DNA of 60,687 nt from a bacterium HR10 (GTDB lineage Bacteria > Acidobacteriota > Blastocatellia > HR10): the NCBI GenBank assembly GCA_002923315.1, contig BEHM01000020.1, forward strand, positions 1-60,687, read 5' to 3'. Within the stretch, counting starts at the first letter, position 1. Every line of letters starts with the position of its first letter. This document shows, in pieces, positions 44,676 through 53,115 of this stretch. Below the pieces are notes generated by a model. It was not told the DNA's origin and made no database searches. It saw nothing but the letters and a program-made list of their open reading frames with translations. Position numbers and translations under genes: made by a program.

Positions 44676-45379
44676 GCGTCCGCGGTCGGAGAAGGAGCGA
44701 GCGTCGCGATCTCCGCCCATCGGCGCCAGGCGACGACGCGCCCGCGATCCAGGACGATCTCGCCATCGGCGATCCCCTCCAGAAACTCCGCCTGATGCGT
44801 CGTCACCAGCAGCGCCTTCCCGCGCTCCCGCCACTGTCGCATCAGCGCGCGCACGCGCTCGATGCTCTCCCGATCCAGACCGGAGAAGGGTTCATCCAGC
44901 AGGAGCAGGTCCGGATCCGCCAGCAATGCGCGCGCCAGCGAAGCCTTCTTCCGCATCCCGTGCGAGAGCGCGCGCACTGGACGATGGCGGAACTCTTCCG
45001 CGCCGACGTCCCCGAGCACGCGCGCGACGCGTTCTTCAGCCTCTCGACCCAGGGCGTAGAGAGCGGCGTAGAACCTCAAATTCTCTTCGACCGAGAGGTC
45101 CTCATAGAGGAACGAGGCATGCCCGAGCAGGCCGATGCGCCGCTTCACCGCCGGTGTCGGGCGCACCTGTTCGAAGGCCGAGACCGTTCCCGAGCTGGGC
45201 TTGAGCAGGAAGGCGGCCACGCGCAGCAGCGTGGATTTCCCCGACCCATTACCGCCTGTGACGGCCATCAGCTCCCCCCGATGAAGCGTGAAACTCACCT
45301 GCCAGAGCGCGACCGTCTCGCTAAACAGCTTGCAGACGCGCTCGAACGCGAGCACTCTGGATTCGGATGTCCCGTTCAT
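44672..45379 (-). CDS. ccmA: Haem exporter ATP-binding protein CcmA
   Basis: 235 residues. Walker A G-G-N-G-S-G-K-S-T (about 42-50), signature L-S-H-G-M-R-K-K-A (CcmA-like S-x-G-M replaces S-G-G-Q), Walker B L-L-L-L-D-E-P-F-S-G-L-D and switch His in T-T-H-Q-A-E. It couples ATP hydrolysis to CcmE release rather than moving haem itself. It lies 36 bp downstream of ccmE and overlaps ccmB. Confidence 0.92.
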   Translation of the reverse strand: MNGTSESRVLAFERVCKLFSETVALWQVSFTLHRGELMAVTGGNGSGKSTLLRVAAFLLKPSSGTVSAFEQVRPTPAVKRRIGLLGHASFLYEDLSVEENLRFYAALYALGREAEERVARVLGDVGAEEFRHRPVRALSHGMRKKASLARALLADPDLLLLDEPFSGLDRESIERVRALMRQWRERGKALLVTTHQAEFLEGIADGEIVLDRGRVVAWRRWAEIATLAPSPTADA

Positions 45380-45415
45380 GCGAGCCCGTACAGGCAGCGT
45401 GGCCGCTTCTCGCGA

Positions 45416-45838
45416 TCACGTCCCCGGAGAGGCGGAAGGGCTCTCCCCCTCTGCCGGTTCGTATTTGGACGCGCACTTGGCCTGGAGCTTCTGCGCATGA
45501 AAGACGCCGTCCTCTCCCCATCGCCCCTCCACAAGGGCTTCCGCATGATCCACGAAGGTATCCGGCACGGGATCTCGTCCCACGTACACGACGGGCACAG
45601 TCTCATCGTTTTGCTCCAGCAGGAATCGCACGCGTCGTCCCTCGCGCTGGATGCTGCCCGCCACGACCCGCCCACCGACACGGAGTCGCTTTTCGCGAGC
45701 GCTCTCACCCATCTGCTTCAATTCGGCGACCGTGATGTAGTAGGTCTTGCTCTCCTGCATGCCGATCACGGCGAGCCAGGCCAAAGCGCCCAGCAAGATC
45801 CCGATCGCGATGGCGAATTTCACCTTCGGATTGCTCAT
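45416..45838 (-). CDS. ccmE: Haem chaperone CcmE, CxxxY variant
   Basis: 140 residues. An N-terminal membrane anchor (about 8-26) precedes an OB-fold periplasmic domain with R-V-G-G-R-V-V-A-G-S-I and V-V-Y-V-G-R-D-P-V-P-D-T-F. CcmE binds haem covalently and delivers it to CcmF. In the common form the binding residue is His in H-x-x-x-Y. Here the position reads A-K-C122-A-S-K-Y126, the CxxxY form known from Desulfovibrio and archaea. The last 15 residues are a flexible Pro/Ser-rich tail. Confidence 0.93.
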   Translation of the reverse strand: MSNPKVKFAIAIGILLGALAWLAVIGMQESKTYYITVAELKQMGESAREKRLRVGGRVVAGSIQREGRRVRFLLEQNDETVPVVYVGRDPVPDTFVDHAEALVEGRWGEDGVFHAQKLQAKCASKYEPAEGESPSASPGT

Positions 45839-45929
45839 CGTCCTTCACCTCCGAAAGACCCTCCGCGTGCGCGTCTGGCGCGCTCGGCCTCGGGATGCCT
45901 CACCCCGGTCGCGCGCGCCACGCGGCCGC

Positions 45930-47135
45930 TCATGAGGGAGCTTCAGCGTCGGAGCGCAACGCCGCTTCCAGTGAGTGTTGCAGCTCGCGCCGCTTCGCCT
46001 CATAGTCGGCTTCGGAGATCTCTCCCCGCTGTCGTCGCACTTCGAGCGCGAAGAGCGCGTCTTTCAATGCCGCCAGATCACGAGTCGGCGTGTCCGAGGG
46101 AGGACGCGACGCCTCCGCTCCCGCGCTCACCGCGCGCCTGAGCGCGTGATTTCGGCGCACAGCCACCACGCTGCTCACAGCGAAGGCCAAAGCGAGGGCC
46201 GCCAGAATGATCCATTGCCGCCTGGCGACCGGCCCCGCGACGGCGCGAACGGCTCCCCGCGTCTCCTCTGAAGGACCCTCCGCGAAGATGTTCGGGGCCC
46301 GTCCGCTCACGCTCCAGGAGATCTCCATCCCCGCGCGCGCGTTGTCGAGCACATAGACCGAGAGTCCTTGCTCAGACCCCAGCGGTCGGAACCCGGCCGC
46401 TTCGACGCTCATGGGTTCGGGCACAAGGAGCCGCACGCGCTCGACATTCCATGGCAGCACCTCGCGAATGTGCGCGCGCTCGTCCGAATAGGGGAGTTGC
46501 GAGACGACGAAGAATTGCGTCGTCCCCGGTCGCAGCGGGTGTTCGATGCGCCAGGTGCCATCCCCGACCTCTCGCGCGGCGATGGCGAGCGGCATGCCGC
46601 TGGCTCCCACCACGGAGACGCGCTCGGGGCGCGCGCCCTCCGGCAACGTGAAGGTGAAGATGCCCTCCGGGCGAAAGAGCGTCACCGGAGGCGTCGTCGC
46701 GTTCCGGACGTTGTACTCCCGCCCGATGAGCAATCGGCCCTCCACCGGTTGCACGAGATACGTGAGCCGTTCGACCTCATATCGTCCCGCCGCGCGCGCG
46801 TCATAGACGCGCAGCGTGAGAGATGAGCTGCCCGGGGAGACCATCTCATGATAGTTGACGCCCTGATACGTCGCCCGCACCATCATGGGCTTGGTCGTCG
46901 CGGCCGAGAACGCGAACCGTCCCTGCGCATCCGTGTGCGTCTTCTCAGCGACGTGCATCCCTCCTTCGAGGACGACCAAGTGCACTTCGACGCCAGCCGC
47001 CGGCCTCCCCGTCGTGCCGTTGATCACCGTGCCGCGCACGTCCGCGCGCACGAGCAGAGGCACGCCGAGCAGGAGTACGAGTCCCCCCCACCAGCGAAGG
47101 CCTCGTGAGAGCATCTGTCGTGTCGGATGCTTCAT
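45930..47135 (-). CDS. Membrane protein with carboxypeptidase-regulatory-like domain, inside the ccm cluster
   Basis: 401 residues. Signal peptide (about 10-31), then a carboxypeptidase-regulatory-like beta-sandwich (V-R-G-T-V-I-N-G-T-T-G-R-P-A-A-G-V-E-V), a second beta-rich region to about 290, a membrane helix (about 305-328), and a C-terminal cytoplasmic helix. That helix contains F-A-L-E-V-R-R-Q-R-G-E-I-S-E-A-D-Y-E-A-K-R, similar to the CcmI-like protein next door (G-K-L-S-E-A-D-Y-E). GGGAGGGAG precedes the ATG. It sits within a one-way run of Ccm genes, so a role in cytochrome assembly is plausible but unproven; no haem-binding motif (CxxCH) is present. Confidence 0.7.
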   Translation of the reverse strand: MKHPTRQMLSRGLRWWGGLVLLLGVPLLVRADVRGTVINGTTGRPAAGVEVHLVVLEGGMHVAEKTHTDAQGRFAFSAATTKPMMVRATYQGVNYHEMVSPGSSSLTLRVYDARAAGRYEVERLTYLVQPVEGRLLIGREYNVRNATTPPVTLFRPEGIFTFTLPEGARPERVSVVGASGMPLAIAAREVGDGTWRIEHPLRPGTTQFFVVSQLPYSDERAHIREVLPWNVERVRLLVPEPMSVEAAGFRPLGSEQGLSVYVLDNARAGMEISWSVSGRAPNIFAEGPSEETRGAVRAVAGPVARRQWIILAALALAFAVSSVVAVRRNHALRRAVSAGAEASRPPSDTPTRDLAALKDALFALEVRRQRGEISEADYEAKRRELQHSLEAALRSDAEAPS

Positions 47136-47175
47136 GAACCGTCTCTCCCTCCCACGGCGCGGGCGATCGCCCTCC

Positions 47176-47460
47176 TCACGCGCGACGCTCGGCAGGCGAC
47201 AGTTTCTCCAGCTCCGCCAGCACGACCGCGATCTCGGCCTCCAACGTCGCGCGCGCGCGTTCGTAATCGGCCTCCGAGAGCTTACCCGCGCGATACTCGA
47301 AGCGCAGGTCGCGAAGGTTGTCGAGCAGTTGCTCCTTCTTCTCCATCAAGACGGCGAGCCGATCCCTCACCCGCCCGACGTCCTGCGCCTCTTCGAAGAA
47401 GATGTACATGAGCGTCGCGAGCGTCAGAACGCCACACAGGATCACGAGGAGGACGGTCAC
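47176..47460 (-). CDS. CcmI-like membrane protein, N-terminal domain only
   Basis: 94 residues from a GTG at 47460, overlapping the ccmH stop (GTGA). A membrane helix (about 2-20) precedes a charged coiled coil (about 30-90) containing L-R-F-E-Y-R-A-G-K-L-S-E-A-D-Y-E. This matches the N-terminal part of CcmI/CycH, the apocytochrome chaperone of System I, without its periplasmic TPR domain. It may help recruit apocytochrome to CcmH and CcmF. The assignment rests on topology and position. Confidence 0.6.
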   Translation of the reverse strand: MTVLLVILCGVLTLATLMYIFFEEAQDVGRVRDRLAVLMEKKEQLLDNLRDLRFEYRAGKLSEADYERARATLEAEIAVVLAELEKLSPAERRA

Positions 47461-48002
47461 GGGAGACCTCCCAGCTCGCGTTCGATCTCCTGGCGCACGC
47501 GCTCGCGCCAGGCCGGGTCGTCCGGGATCGGCGCGCCCGTCGTCGGAGCTGCGGCCGACCGCCGGGACCATCGTCGGAGCACAAAGGCGATCGCCACCAG
47601 TCCACCGGCCGCCGCCGCAAACGGCGTGATCCAGGCCGCCAGATTGAACCCCTGCGCCGGAGGGGCGGCCAGAACCGCCGTCCCGTACTGTTGGATCATC
47701 GCCTGGATGGCCAGATCATCGCTCTCGTAGCGTTGCACCGCCTGCCGCAACGTCGCTATCGCTGGCCCAGAGAACGGACAGTTGCGATGATTGCATTCGA
47801 CCAAGATTTGATTGCATCCGCAGAGACAGAGCAGTTTCTTCCCGATGCGCTTGACGCGTTCTTCGAGGGTCGCTTCGGACGCCTCCGCGCTCGAGGATTG
47901 CGCGCGCATCATATACGGAGCGGCGAGGAGAATCCCAAGAGCGAGGAGCACGATCCATCGCCCCCTTCGGTCGAGGGGCTCGCACGCGTTCCCGGTGGTC
48001 AT
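47457..48002 (-). CDS. ccmH: CcmH-type thiol-disulfide protein with C-L-C-G-C motif
   Basis: 181 residues from the ATG at 48002 (GAGGAG 7 bases upstream). A signal-anchor (about 16-34) precedes the redox helix bundle, which has C59-L-C61-G-C63-N-Q and C70-N-H-R-N-C75 in place of the usual L-R-C-x-x-C-Q. A second membrane helix lies at about 118-145. CcmH reduces apocytochrome CxxCH motifs before haem attachment. Five Cys here instead of two is unusual, although I believe similar C-x-C-G-C-N forms occur in Acidobacteriota. Confidence 0.85.
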   Translation of the reverse strand: MTTGNACEPLDRRGRWIVLLALGILLAAPYMMRAQSSSAEASEATLEERVKRIGKKLLCLCGCNQILVECNHRNCPFSGPAIATLRQAVQRYESDDLAIQAMIQQYGTAVLAAPPAQGFNLAAWITPFAAAAGGLVAIAFVLRRWSRRSAAAPTTGAPIPDDPAWRERVRQEIERELGGLP

Positions 48003-48030
48003 CCGAGCGCTCCTCTGAATGCTCCGATCC

Positions 48031-50061
48031 TCAATCTCCCTTGGCATACGCGACCTCTCGCTCCCGCGTAGCAGCGCGCTCGCTCACGGCGACCTTCATC
48101 GGCTGGCGTCCTGGATACAGGGCGATGAGCGTCCCCAGGATCACGATCCCGCCGCCGATCCACAGCCACCGCACGAGCGGATTCAGATAGGCGTGGATGA
48201 TGGGGACTCCCGTCTCTGTCACGCCCGCGAAGTAGATGTAGAGGTCCTCGCGCCATCCCGAATGGATCATCACTTTCGTGAGCGGCTGTTCGCTCGCCTT
48301 ATACAGCCGCCGTTCCGGCATGAGCATGGTGAGGACCTTGTCGCCCCGGCGCACTTCGAGCGTGAGGCGATCATAGATGTAATTCGGCGTCTCTCCTTGA
48401 GCCCGATCCTTCACGGTCACGGCATAGCGGCCCAACTCCAGCGTCGCGCCCATGGGCATCTCCATCTCGCGCTCCTTATTGAAGGCCGCTCCTGCGATCC
48501 CCACGAAGACGACCACGATCCCGAAGTGCACAATGTATCCCCCATACCGCCGCGTGTTCCGGAGCACGAGCTGCGCGAGCGCTTGCCCCCAGGTTCGCCC
48601 CGTCTGTGAGCGGATGACCCGCGCTCCGCGCCAGAACTCGCTCACGATCGTGACGGTCACAAACGCCGCGAGCATGAAGGCGATCAGCGCATAGGGTTCC
48701 CTCACCCCGAAGGCGAACAGGAGCACACCTGTCGCCACCCCGATGAGCGTCGGAGCCGTGAAATTCCGCTTCAGGCTCTCCCACGACGTCCGCCGCCACG
48801 CCAGCAGCGGCCCCACGCCCGTCAGCAGGAGCAGAAAGAGGAAGATCGGGATGTTCACTCGATTGAAGAACGGTGGGCCAACGCTCACCTTGTTCCCCGT
48901 GATCGCCTCCGAGATCACCGGAAAGAGCGTCCCCCACAGGACGGCGAAGCAGGCCGCCAGCAGCACCAGATTGTTGAAGAGGAAGGAGGCCTCGCGCGAG
49001 AGCACGGCTTCCAGCCGATGCTCGCTCCGCAAATAGTCTCGACGGCGAGTGAAGAAGAAGAGGCAGACGGCGAATACCACCAGCAGGAACCCGGCAAACC
49101 AGTGCCCGATCGGCGATTGCGCGAAGGCGTGCACCGAACTCACCACGCCCGAGCGCGTCAGGAACGTGCCGAAGACACAGAGCAGGAAGGTGATGAAGAC
49201 CAACCACACGTTCCACACCTTGAGCATGCCGCGGCGTTCCTGCATCATCACCGAATGGAGGAACGCCGTGCCCGTCAGCCACGGCATGAACGACGCGTTC
49301 TCCACAGGGTCCCACGCCCAATATCCCCCCCAGCCGAGAACCGCATACGCCCAATGCGCGCCCATCAGGATCCCCAGGCTCAAAAAGCCCCAGGCGATCA
49401 TCGTCCATCGGCGCGTGACATGAATCCATCGTTCCCCGGGCGAGCGCGTGATCAGGGCCGCGAGCGCAAAGGCGAAGGGGACGGAGAAGCCGACATAGCC
49501 GAGATAGAGCGTCGGAGGGTGCAGCGCCATCTCCGGATACTGGAGCAGCGGATTCAATCCCCGCCCATCCGGGGGCGCAAACGGACGCATCGTCCCATCG
49601 GCGGCCACTTCCGCCAGAGGCCGAAACGGGCTCACGACGAAGGCATTCAGAATGAGGAAGAAGAGCTGAACGCCCGCCAGGATCGCACCGGCCAGCGGCC
49701 GCAGCTCTCCCTCTTCCCGATGCCTCACCAGCACGACGAACATGTAGCCGGAGAGGATCCAGCTCCAGAAGAGAAGCGATCCCTCCTGTCCCGCCCACAG
49801 CGCCGTGAGCTTATACAGAAGAGGGAGATCGCGATTGCTGTGATTCGCCACGTAGGCGATCGAGAACTCGTTGGCGAGGAAGAGCCCCCACAGGCAAGCG
49901 ATCGCCACGCTCAGCGTGGGGAAGATCGTGACGCCCGCGCGCCGCGCCGTCTCGCGGAGAACGGGATGACCCGTCCGATGCGCCACGATCCCGGCGATGA
50001 AGGCATACGCGCAGGCCGTCACAGCGAGCAGAACGGCGAAGGAACCCAATGAGTCCATCAT
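48031..50061 (-). CDS. ccmF: Cytochrome c haem lyase subunit CcmF
   Basis: 676 residues, full length, with about 14 membrane helices. It joins haem from CcmE to the apocytochrome CxxCH cysteines. The WWD domain motif G-W-G-G-Y-W-A-W-D-P-V-E-N-A is intact (about 235-250). Conserved periplasmic His in H-P-P-T-L-Y and the A-L-W-A-G-Q-E-G-S-L-L-F-W segment are also visible. The start is ATG 50061 or 50058, with GGGAGA upstream. It is the first gene of the ccm run. Confidence 0.95.
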   Translation of the reverse strand: MMDSLGSFAVLLAVTACAYAFIAGIVAHRTGHPVLRETARRAGVTIFPTLSVAIACLWGLFLANEFSIAYVANHSNRDLPLLYKLTALWAGQEGSLLFWSWILSGYMFVVLVRHREEGELRPLAGAILAGVQLFFLILNAFVVSPFRPLAEVAADGTMRPFAPPDGRGLNPLLQYPEMALHPPTLYLGYVGFSVPFAFALAALITRSPGERWIHVTRRWTMIAWGFLSLGILMGAHWAYAVLGWGGYWAWDPVENASFMPWLTGTAFLHSVMMQERRGMLKVWNVWLVFITFLLCVFGTFLTRSGVVSSVHAFAQSPIGHWFAGFLLVVFAVCLFFFTRRRDYLRSEHRLEAVLSREASFLFNNLVLLAACFAVLWGTLFPVISEAITGNKVSVGPPFFNRVNIPIFLFLLLLTGVGPLLAWRRTSWESLKRNFTAPTLIGVATGVLLFAFGVREPYALIAFMLAAFVTVTIVSEFWRGARVIRSQTGRTWGQALAQLVLRNTRRYGGYIVHFGIVVVFVGIAGAAFNKEREMEMPMGATLELGRYAVTVKDRAQGETPNYIYDRLTLEVRRGDKVLTMLMPERRLYKASEQPLTKVMIHSGWREDLYIYFAGVTETGVPIIHAYLNPLVRWLWIGGGIVILGTLIALYPGRQPMKVAVSERAATREREVAYAKGD

Positions 50062-50543
50062 TCGCGCCCGTCTCCCTGAACAGTCGAAAAGAGATGGTAC
50101 TCGCGCGCCTCCGAGAGTGTCAAGCACCCGAAAGACTGCGCCTCACCTACTCAAGACGTCCTTCGCTCCCACCACGAATCACGGCCCGCGAGGATCACCG
50201 TGGGGGGAAGCGCTTTCGGTTACTGGTGCGGATGGAAGGGCAGCCGCCGATCGAGTTGTTCCCCGAATCGGAGACGAGGTTCTTCCTTCGCGTCATGGAC
50301 GCCGAGATCACGTTCGTGAAGAGCGAGCGGGGAGAAATCACCCACCTCGTGCTTCACCAGGGGGGACAAGATCACTTGGCGAGGAGGATTCGATAAGCGC
50401 GCTCCCCTTTGGCTCAGGCCGACGCGGCAAGAGCATCATCTCCGGCGAATGGGGAGCGCATCGGGAGATGGCGCCCTGGATCGCTCGCGACGTCTCCTGC
50501 CTTCGCGGCGAGGGGCTGATGCGCTGAATCGGCGCACGGTCCC
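50062..50543 (+). pseudogene. Fragment of a serine-hydrolase C-terminal domain (DUF3471-like)
   Basis: This 482-bp stretch lacks an intact gene. On the plus strand, about 50200-50396, it encodes R-M-E-G-Q-P-P-I-E-L-F-P-E-S-E-T-R-F-F, followed by D-A-E-I-T-F-V-K and L-V-L-H-Q-G-G-Q. That pattern is typical of the C-terminal DUF3471 domain of beta-lactamase-related serine hydrolases. No catalytic domain is upstream; instead the frame runs into the ccmF promoter region. It looks like a deletion remnant. The remaining 147 bp to 50543 show nothing clear. Confidence 0.55.
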
Positions 50544-52469
50544 TCACCCGCCCGTTTTCCTCACGTCTTCCACGAGCGCGCGCGCCAAGAGCAGGAGAAA
50601 GCGGGACCGCAACAGTGGGGATCGAATGCGCCAGGACACAAGCCGCACCATGTAGGGATCTTCTCGTGCCAGAAGGAGGGGTTCGGCGGGGAGTTCGATC
50701 TCCTCGATCTCAGGCCGGTAGGTGAGCGACAGCTTTCCCGGCGTGAAGAGGACGCCTCCGAAGACCTCATCGCGCACATCAACTTTCTCCTCCGGTCCCG
50801 CTTCGTTCGCCGCCTGGATCGCCTCCATCAGGATGTGAAAGGCGCGCGTCGAATCCAGAGGAGCCAGCAGACCGGCGACGTCGAAGAAGCACTCGGCGCG
50901 ACGGGGCGTCCGGGCCGCGCGCATCGCTTCCTGAATGGCCCTCTCCAGGAGCGCCCGCCCCGGTTCTATCTGCCGATCGCTCAAAAGCGCTCGAGCGATC
51001 TCGATGAAGGCCCAGGCGCGCCGTCCGGCATCGCCGAGCGTCGCAGCCACCTGCTGCGCCTCCTCAAACTGCCGCCGCGCTATTTGCTCCATCGTCTGCC
51101 GAATCTTCACTTCCTCCAAAGTCACTTCGCGCATCTGGATATCGGAGATTTTCTCCGCCGCTTTCCGAGCTTGCTCTGGGGGAACTCGCAGCGCCAGCTC
51201 TCGCAAGCGCTGATCCCGCACGCGAGCGCGAGGCTCCCGCTCGATGGCTTGCAGCTCTTCCTCAAGCGTCCCGCCAGCGACGCCCGGTGGGGAAACAGAT
51301 CGCTGCTCATCCGGGAGCGCACCGAGCAGCGTCTGCGCGTAAACGGTCAGTTGCGCCGCCTGCGCCGGATCGCCGAATTTCTGAAACAGCGGGAGGTAAT
51401 CGTGGGTGAGCGACACGATGAACCTCCGCGTCTCTCGCGATCCGCTGAAAGCTCGACCGGCGCGCGCCTGTTGCCAGAGCATCTCCGCCCGTGCCAAGAC
51501 ATGCGCGAAAATCGCCTGCGCTTCTCGCTCCAAAGGCGCGAGCGAGTCGGCCGTGCGAAAGCGGCGACTCAAATAGGCGCCGAGGACGGCCAGCGCCGAA
51601 TCTTGGGAGAGTATCGGAAGCCGAGAGAAGACCACTCGAAACAGAGCGTCGCCCGCTTCGGGAGAACTCGCCGCCGACGTCAGCAGCACGCTCACGAGGG
51701 GGGGAATCTCACCGCCTGGTGAGAGCGCGCGCCCGAGGACATCGGTGAGAAGCGAGACCTCTCGCGAGACATCCCCCGCCGACGCATCCCATAGCGCCGC
51801 CAGCATCTCTTGGGACAACGCCGCGCGCGTGAGCCCGCCGGTCGCGCGTTCGGCCTCTTCATCCGTGAGCCGCTCGATGAGGCGCGCGGCGAATCTCGAA
51901 TCCCGGCGAATCACCACGTGGAGAAGCTCTCGAAAGAGCGCCCGCCGAAGTCCGACGTTCGCCGGCTGTTCCCTTCCTCCGCGTTCCTCCTTCACTTCCA
52001 TGCGGACGATCTCATCCATCAGGTTCTCGCACAGCGAGCGTCCGGCCGGCTCATCGAGCGTCCACAGCAGGTCGGCCGCCTGAAGGCGAATGCGCCATCG
52101 CTGTGCGGGATCGGAGATCCGCTTGGCCTCTTCCAGAACCTCCTGCACGAGGAGGAAAGCGTCCCGCCGCTTCTCCGCAACCTCCTGCTCTTGCCCTCCA
52201 GGCTCCTGTCGGCCCTCGACTGCCAACGCCGCCTGAGCGCGTTCGGACGGCCCATCGAGCTTTTCAAGTCGACGGGATCCCCACGTGATCTGGAGGTCAG
52301 GCGGGGTGCTCACGAGAAGGATTCCGCCGACGACCAGCGCTCCCCGAATTCTCCCTCGCGTTCCTCGGCAAGGCCATCGCCGAGTCCGCGGGTCCGGAAA
52401 GCGCTCCCCTTGATCTCGAAGCTCGCGGATCGTCTGCCGAACCAAGGTCCTTACATGAAACCTCTTCAT
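50544..52469 (-). CDS. Large alpha-helical protein of unknown function
   Basis: 641 residues. A basic, Arg-rich N-terminus with a membrane segment (about 44-56) precedes an almost entirely helical protein rich in Ala, Arg, Glu and Leu, with TPR/HEAT-like spacing but no clear repeats. GAAGGAGGAGAAG precedes the ATG at 52469. It follows the thioredoxin-like gene by 81 bp on the same strand and is probably in its operon. It may be a periplasmic scaffold, but no catalytic or metal motif is visible. Confidence 0.65.
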   Translation of the reverse strand: MKRFHVRTLVRQTIRELRDQGERFPDPRTRRWPCRGTRGRIRGALVVGGILLVSTPPDLQITWGSRRLEKLDGPSERAQAALAVEGRQEPGGQEQEVAEKRRDAFLLVQEVLEEAKRISDPAQRWRIRLQAADLLWTLDEPAGRSLCENLMDEIVRMEVKEERGGREQPANVGLRRALFRELLHVVIRRDSRFAARLIERLTDEEAERATGGLTRAALSQEMLAALWDASAGDVSREVSLLTDVLGRALSPGGEIPPLVSVLLTSAASSPEAGDALFRVVFSRLPILSQDSALAVLGAYLSRRFRTADSLAPLEREAQAIFAHVLARAEMLWQQARAGRAFSGSRETRRFIVSLTHDYLPLFQKFGDPAQAAQLTVYAQTLLGALPDEQRSVSPPGVAGGTLEEELQAIEREPRARVRDQRLRELALRVPPEQARKAAEKISDIQMREVTLEEVKIRQTMEQIARRQFEEAQQVAATLGDAGRRAWAFIEIARALLSDRQIEPGRALLERAIQEAMRAARTPRRAECFFDVAGLLAPLDSTRAFHILMEAIQAANEAGPEEKVDVRDEVFGGVLFTPGKLSLTYRPEIEEIELPAEPLLLAREDPYMVRLVSWRIRSPLLRSRFLLLLARALVEDVRKTGG

Positions 52470-52550
52470 CTTCTCCTCCTTCGGGGCACAAGGATACTCG
52501 CGGTCCGAAGCCAGTCAAGAGCCTTCGCCCGAGCGTTCGCCGACCGATCT

Positions 52551-53105
52551 TCAAGGGGATAACGACTCCACGCGCCGGAGGATCTCGGTGAGCATCTCCC
52601 GTTCGGATTCGGGCTTCACCGGCATCCCCGTCCACACGGCTCGACACACCCCACGCCCGTCGAGCACGTAGTGCACAATTCCGCCCTCGATCTTCAAGCG
52701 CTCCTCTACGTCTTCGCAGGTGCTGAAGAACAGATCCCCTTCCAGCTTCGTCCGTTGCGCGAACGCCTGGAGCTCGTCAATCGAGCGCGCACAACCAATG
52801 CTAACGTACCGCGCTCGGTCTGGGGGAAGGGCTTGTCTGATGCGATTCCAAAAAGGGACGCTCTCGGCAGAGAAAGGACACGCTATGGAGAAAGCCGTCA
52901 CGAAAAGGAGCTTTCCCTCGGCCTGTGGAAATGGCCCGCCTCGAATAGGCTGAAGCTTTGGAAGGACCACGCGCTCGCCCACACGGATCGTATCCTTCTC
53001 CGGGACTTCCAACGACTGACGTTGGATCGTCATCCAGATCAAAGTTACCACCACATATGCGATGAGAAAGGCCGCCAAAGCCAGAGCTACCCGCTTCGTT
53101 TTCAC
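52551..53105 (-). CDS. Membrane-anchored thioredoxin-like protein with a C-P-F-S site
   Basis: 184 residues from a GTG at 53105 with GAGG 8 bases upstream; the longer frame to 53207 would overlap the upstream Cys-rich gene by 92 bp. A membrane anchor (about 5-24) precedes a TlpA/redoxin-like domain: V-G-E-R-V-V-L-P-K-L, then the active-site position F-S-I-A-C-P-F-S-A-E-S-V-P-F. The CxxC of thioredoxins is here C-P-F-S, a monothiol form; extra Cys occur in S-I-G-C, S-T-C-E and G-V-C-R. It begins 10 bp after the Cys-rich peptide gene. A disulfide reductase/isomerase or holdase role toward that peptide is plausible. Confidence 0.7.
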   Translation of the reverse strand: MKTKRVALALAAFLIAYVVVTLIWMTIQRQSLEVPEKDTIRVGERVVLPKLQPIRGGPFPQAEGKLLFVTAFSIACPFSAESVPFWNRIRQALPPDRARYVSIGCARSIDELQAFAQRTKLEGDLFFSTCEDVEERLKIEGGIVHYVLDGRGVCRAVWTGMPVKPESEREMLTEILRRVESLSP

Positions 53106-53115
53106 GGCAGTGGCC

